NCBI GenBank assembly: GCA_028285495.1
Contig: JANQPB010000001.1
Location: forward strand, 62,001-126,000
Direction: 5' to 3'
From: Acidimicrobiales bacterium
Lineage (GTDB): Bacteria; Actinomycetota; Acidimicrobiia; Acidimicrobiales; SZUA-35
Length of the DNA: 64,000 nt
This document shows positions 61,115-64,000 of this stretch, piece by piece. Position numbers and translations under genes: made by a program. Every line of letters begins with the position of its first letter. Position 1 is the stretch's first letter. A model generated the notes under the pieces. The model saw nothing but the letters and a program-made list of their open reading frames with translations. It was not told where the DNA came from and searched no databases.

Positions 61115-61242
61115 GTGTTCCGGACGCCGGACGACCGGGGGGAGCGGCACCGACGCCGCTCCCCCCGCCGGCGTCCCCCGAGGACGACTGCGTCGCCCGG
61201 GCCACCGGGACCCGACGACGACGAGGACATCGAGGAAGGACC

Positions 61243-63048
61243 ATGCGAGACAAGGCACGGGCGGTGGTCGGCACCGCCATCAAGGCGGCCATCGCCTACG
61301 GCCGCGACGATCTGGCCAACCGGCTGGAGGCGACCGGACGAACGCTCGACGACGGCGCGATCCGGGTGATGGTCGTCGGCGAGTTCAAGCAGGGCAAGAG
61401 CTCGCTGGTCAACGCCCTGCTCAACGCCCCGGTGTGCCCGGTCGACGACGACGTGGCCACCTCGGTCCCCACCGTCGTCCGCCACGCCGATGAACCGACG
61501 GCCAGCCTGATCCGGGGCGACGACGAGCGGGAGGCGATCGAGGTCGACGCACTCCCCGTCTACGCCTCCGAGCTCGGCAACCCGGGCAACGAGCTCGGCC
61601 TGAGAGCGGTCGAGGTCGGCCTGCCCCGGAGCCTCCTCGCCGGCGGCATCACCTTCGTCGACACCCCGGGCGTCGGCGGGCTCGGTTCCGCCCACACGGC
61701 GGCCACGGTGGCGGCGCTGCCGACCGCCGACGTGGTGCTGTTCGTGTCCGACGCCTCCCAGGAGCTGACCCGACCGGAGTACGACTTCCTCCGTGCGGTC
61801 ACCCGCAGCGGCTCGACCACGACGGCGGGACCGGCCTGCGCCTTCGTGCTGACCAAGACCGACTTCTACCCCGACTGGCAACGGATCGAGGAGCTCAACC
61901 GGGACCACCTCGACCGCCTCGGGGTGGCCGTCCCCATCCTCGCCACCTCGGCCCTGCTGCGGACCAAAGCCATCGAATCGGACGACAAGGCACTCAACGC
62001 CGAGTCGGGGTATCCGTCGCTGCTCAACTTCGTCAGAACCAGTACCGAGGCTGCGGCCGAGGGGGCCAACGCAGCGGTCGTCGACGACCTGCGGTCGGTG
62101 GTCACCCAGTTGCGCAGCTCGTTCGAGAGCGAGCGACAGGTACTGGAGGACCCGAGTCGGATGGAGGCGGTGATGGCGGAGTTCAACCGGGCCAAGGAGC
62201 GGACCAGCGCCCTCCGCGACCAGGCCGCCCGCTGGCAGGTGACCCTCAACGACGGGGTGGCCGACCTCTCGGCCGACTTCGACCACCAGCTCCGGGCCCG
62301 ACTGCGGACCACCAGCGCCGAGGCCGATCAGGCGCTCGACGACCAGGAGCCGGGCGAGATCTGGGACGAGTTCGCCAACTGGCTGCGTCGCCGGGTCAGC
62401 TACGACCTGGCCCAGACCTACCTCGAGCTGACCAAGCGGGCCCAGGACCTGTCGCAGCGGGTGGCCGAGCACTTCGACGACGGGCAGGTCGCCCTCGGGA
62501 TCGACCTCGACGCCGGTCGGGCCCTGACCTCCGCCTCGGCCATCGACCCGAGGACCGAGATCGAGAAGCTGGAGACCAAGGCCGGGACCAAGGCGATGAC
62601 CGCCATGCGGGGCTCGTACGGCGGCCTGCTGATGTTCGGCATGATGGCCCAGCTGGCCGGGCTGGCCATGCTCAACCCGGCCACGGCGGCCGTCGGTCTG
62701 CTGATGGGTCGGCGGGCGGTCAAGGACGACCGGGAGCGCCAGCTCACCGTGCAACGCCAGCAGGCCAAGGTCACCGCCAGGCAGTTCGTCGACGACACCG
62801 GCTTCGAGGTCGGCAAGGAGATGAAGGACTCGTTGCGGGCCCTCCACCGCCGGCTGCGGGACCACTACCAGGACCGGGCCGACGAGATGCAGCGCTCGAT
62901 CAACACCGCACTGGCCTCGGCCACCGAGGCCAGGAACCGGGACCAGCGGGAACGCGAGACCCGGCTCCGTGACGTGAAGGCCGAGCTCGGTCGCCTCGAC
63001 CAGCTCTCGGGCCGGATCGACCAGTTGGTGGGAGCGAGTGATGGCTGA
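61243..63048 (+). CDS. iniA: Dynamin-like GTPase (IniA-like)
   Basis: 601 residues. The GTPase domain (about 40-270) has P-loop GEFKQGKSS (46-54), a switch Thr in TSVPTVVRHADEP, DTPGVGG (G3) and FVLTKTDF (G4). The middle and end are helical, with a hydrophobic stretch (about 460-485, GGLLMFGMMAQLAGLAMLNP) that could be a membrane paddle, and a charged coiled C-terminus. Mycobacterial IniA is an envelope-remodelling dynamin induced by isoniazid. Its stop overlaps the next GTPase gene by 8 nt. Confidence 0.9.
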   Translation: MRDKARAVVGTAIKAAIAYGRDDLANRLEATGRTLDDGAIRVMVVGEFKQGKSSLVNALLNAPVCPVDDDVATSVPTVVRHADEPTASLIRGDDEREAIEVDALPVYASELGNPGNELGLRAVEVGLPRSLLAGGITFVDTPGVGGLGSAHTAATVAALPTADVVLFVSDASQELTRPEYDFLRAVTRSGSTTTAGPACAFVLTKTDFYPDWQRIEELNRDHLDRLGVAVPILATSALLRTKAIESDDKALNAESGYPSLLNFVRTSTEAAAEGANAAVVDDLRSVVTQLRSSFESERQVLEDPSRMEAVMAEFNRAKERTSALRDQAARWQVTLNDGVADLSADFDHQLRARLRTTSAEADQALDDQEPGEIWDEFANWLRRRVSYDLAQTYLELTKRAQDLSQRVAEHFDDGQVALGIDLDAGRALTSASAIDPRTEIEKLETKAGTKAMTAMRGSYGGLLMFGMMAQLAGLAMLNPATAAVGLLMGRRAVKDDRERQLTVQRQQAKVTARQFVDDTGFEVGKEMKDSLRALHRRLRDHYQDRADEMQRSINTALASATEARNRDQRERETRLRDVKAELGRLDQLSGRIDQLVGASDG

Positions 63049-64000
63049 CCCGACCGCGACGGTTGGCGCCGACACCCTCGTCGGTCAGGTCGACCAGCTT
63101 GTCGGCGACGCGATCGCCCGCAGCCCGGACGGGCCGCTGGCCGAGGGGCTCGGGCGGGTGCAGCGCCGGCTTCGGGAGCCGCTCCGGGTGGCCATCGCCG
63201 GACGGGTCAAGGCCGGGAAGTCGACCCTGCTCAACGCCCTCGTCGGCGAGCAGCTGGCCCCGACCGACGCCGGCGAGTGCACCAGGATCGTCACCTGGTA
63301 CCGGCACGGGCCGACCTACCGGGTCACGCTCGACCTGGCCGACGGCACCCGTCGCCCGGCTCGGTTCACCCGACAGTCCGGTGCGCTCGACATCGACCTC
63401 GACGGTCTGGCCGCCGAGTCGATCGACCGGATCGTGGTCGAGTGGCCGTCGAAGCGGCTCGCCGACCTCACACTGATCGACACCCCGGGGATTGCCTCGC
63501 TCGACGCCGCCGTGTCGGCCAGGGCCCGGGCCTTCCTCACCCCCGACGACGACCGCCCGGTCGAGGCCGACGCCGTGCTCTACCTCATGCGGCACATGCA
63601 CGCCGACGACCTGTCGTTCCTCGAGAGCTTCCACGACGACGAGCTGACCAACGCCAGCCCGATCAACGCCCTCGGCCTGCTGTCGAGGGCCGACGAGATC
63701 GGCGTCGGCCGCCCGAACGCCATGCGGGTGGCCGAACGGATCGCCGGCCGGTACCGCAACGATCCGAGGCTTCGCCGGCTGTGCCAGACCGTGCTGCCGA
63801 TCAACGGCCTGGCGGCCGAGACCGCAGCGACGCTGACCCAGGAGGAGTTCGAGTCGCTTCGCCAGCTGTCGGAGCTCGACCGCTCGGCGATCGAGGACCT
63901 GATGCTGTCGGCCGACCGGTTCCGGGCCGAGGAGGCCACGATCGGCGACCGGGCCTGCCCGGTGCCGGCCCTGGTCCGCACCCACCTGCTCGACCGGCTC
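63041..64000 (+). CDS. iniC: Dynamin-like GTPase (IniC-like), C-terminus outside window
   Basis: The first 320 residues are visible. P-loop GRVKAGKSTLLNALVG (54-69), then APTDAGECTRIVTWYRHG, strongly IniC-like, with the switch I Thr, and DTPGIASLDAAVS (G3). LGLLSRADEIG gives a G4-like motif. Its ATG overlaps the IniA-like stop by 8 nt. It probably forms a heteromer with the IniA-like protein. The membrane-binding part lies past the window. Confidence 0.9.
   Translation, partial: MADPTATVGADTLVGQVDQLVGDAIARSPDGPLAEGLGRVQRRLREPLRVAIAGRVKAGKSTLLNALVGEQLAPTDAGECTRIVTWYRHGPTYRVTLDLADGTRRPARFTRQSGALDIDLDGLAAESIDRIVVEWPSKRLADLTLIDTPGIASLDAAVSARARAFLTPDDDRPVEADAVLYLMRHMHADDLSFLESFHDDELTNASPINALGLLSRADEIGVGRPNAMRVAERIAGRYRNDPRLRRLCQTVLPINGLAAETAATLTQEEFESLRQLSELDRSAIEDLMLSADRFRAEEATIGDRACPVPALVRTHLLDRL

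Noticed and set aside
60097..63075. A 992-codon open frame antisense to the IniB-like and IniA-like genes.
   Set aside because: Low-complexity Val/Ser/Pro and Gly/Arg sequence without motifs, while the opposite strand encodes clear GTPase motifs.

Overview
The window is about 70% G+C, genes are dense on both strands and many start with GTG. The gene set (FhaA/FhaB/PP2C beside tRNA-Leu, IniA/IniC-type dynamins, BON-OmpA envelope proteins, DUF2510-RDD and DUF2752 proteins, MarR/TetR/PaaX regulators) points to a high-GC actinobacterium. An Acidimicrobiia-like lineage is my guess from the overall flavour; no marker gene here proves it. Many genes have a TAnnnT hexamer 6-8 nt before the start codon and no Shine-Dalgarno sequence, so leaderless transcripts look common.

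Layout. 1-1.8 kb: the end of the conserved Ser/Thr-kinase/cell-wall cluster (pstP, fhaB, fhaA) next to tRNA-Leu(CAG). 2-14.9 kb: housekeeping and envelope genes (YbaK-type deacylase, SpoU methyltransferase, two BON-OmpA proteins, MBL hydrolase, prephenate dehydratase, a dodecin followed by a dodecin fusion, SRPBCC, HSL-type esterase, RDD, DUF2752, an amidinotransferase-fold enzyme). 14.9-18.1 kb: a MarR regulator with two MFS transporters. 18.2-24.2 kb: a DUF2269-like protein, an alpha/beta hydrolase, a thioredoxin-fold lipoprotein with an in-frame TGA, a DesK/LiaR-type two-component pair, a desaturase and a PaaX-type regulator. 24.4-36 kb: an ABC exporter, an ECF-like sigma factor fused to a membrane ectodomain, a MacAB-like exporter operon and an OmpR-type two-component system; the last two share a triple CAGG direct repeat in their upstream regions. 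36.2-37.4 kb: a DUF3179 lipoprotein with an in-frame TGA. 37.4-56.9 kb: metG, transporters, hydrolases, small regulators, and a RutA-like monooxygenase with a flavin reductase and an isochorismatase-family hydrolase. 57-64 kb: a membrane-anchored Hsp70 divergent from an IniB/IniA/IniC-like operon that runs off the right edge.

The main result is two unlinked genes, each interrupted by a single in-frame TGA exactly where the first Cys of a conserved CxxC motif belongs (W-TGA-S-T-C in the thioredoxin-fold protein, W-TGA-P-L-C in the DUF3179 protein). In both, homology continues in frame after the TGA, and a stable hairpin follows at the distance expected of a bacterial SECIS element. The best reading is two extracytoplasmic selenoproteins and a genome that decodes UGA as selenocysteine. 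No selA, selB, selC or selD is visible in the window.

I saw no CRISPR array, insertion sequence, prophage or rRNA gene.
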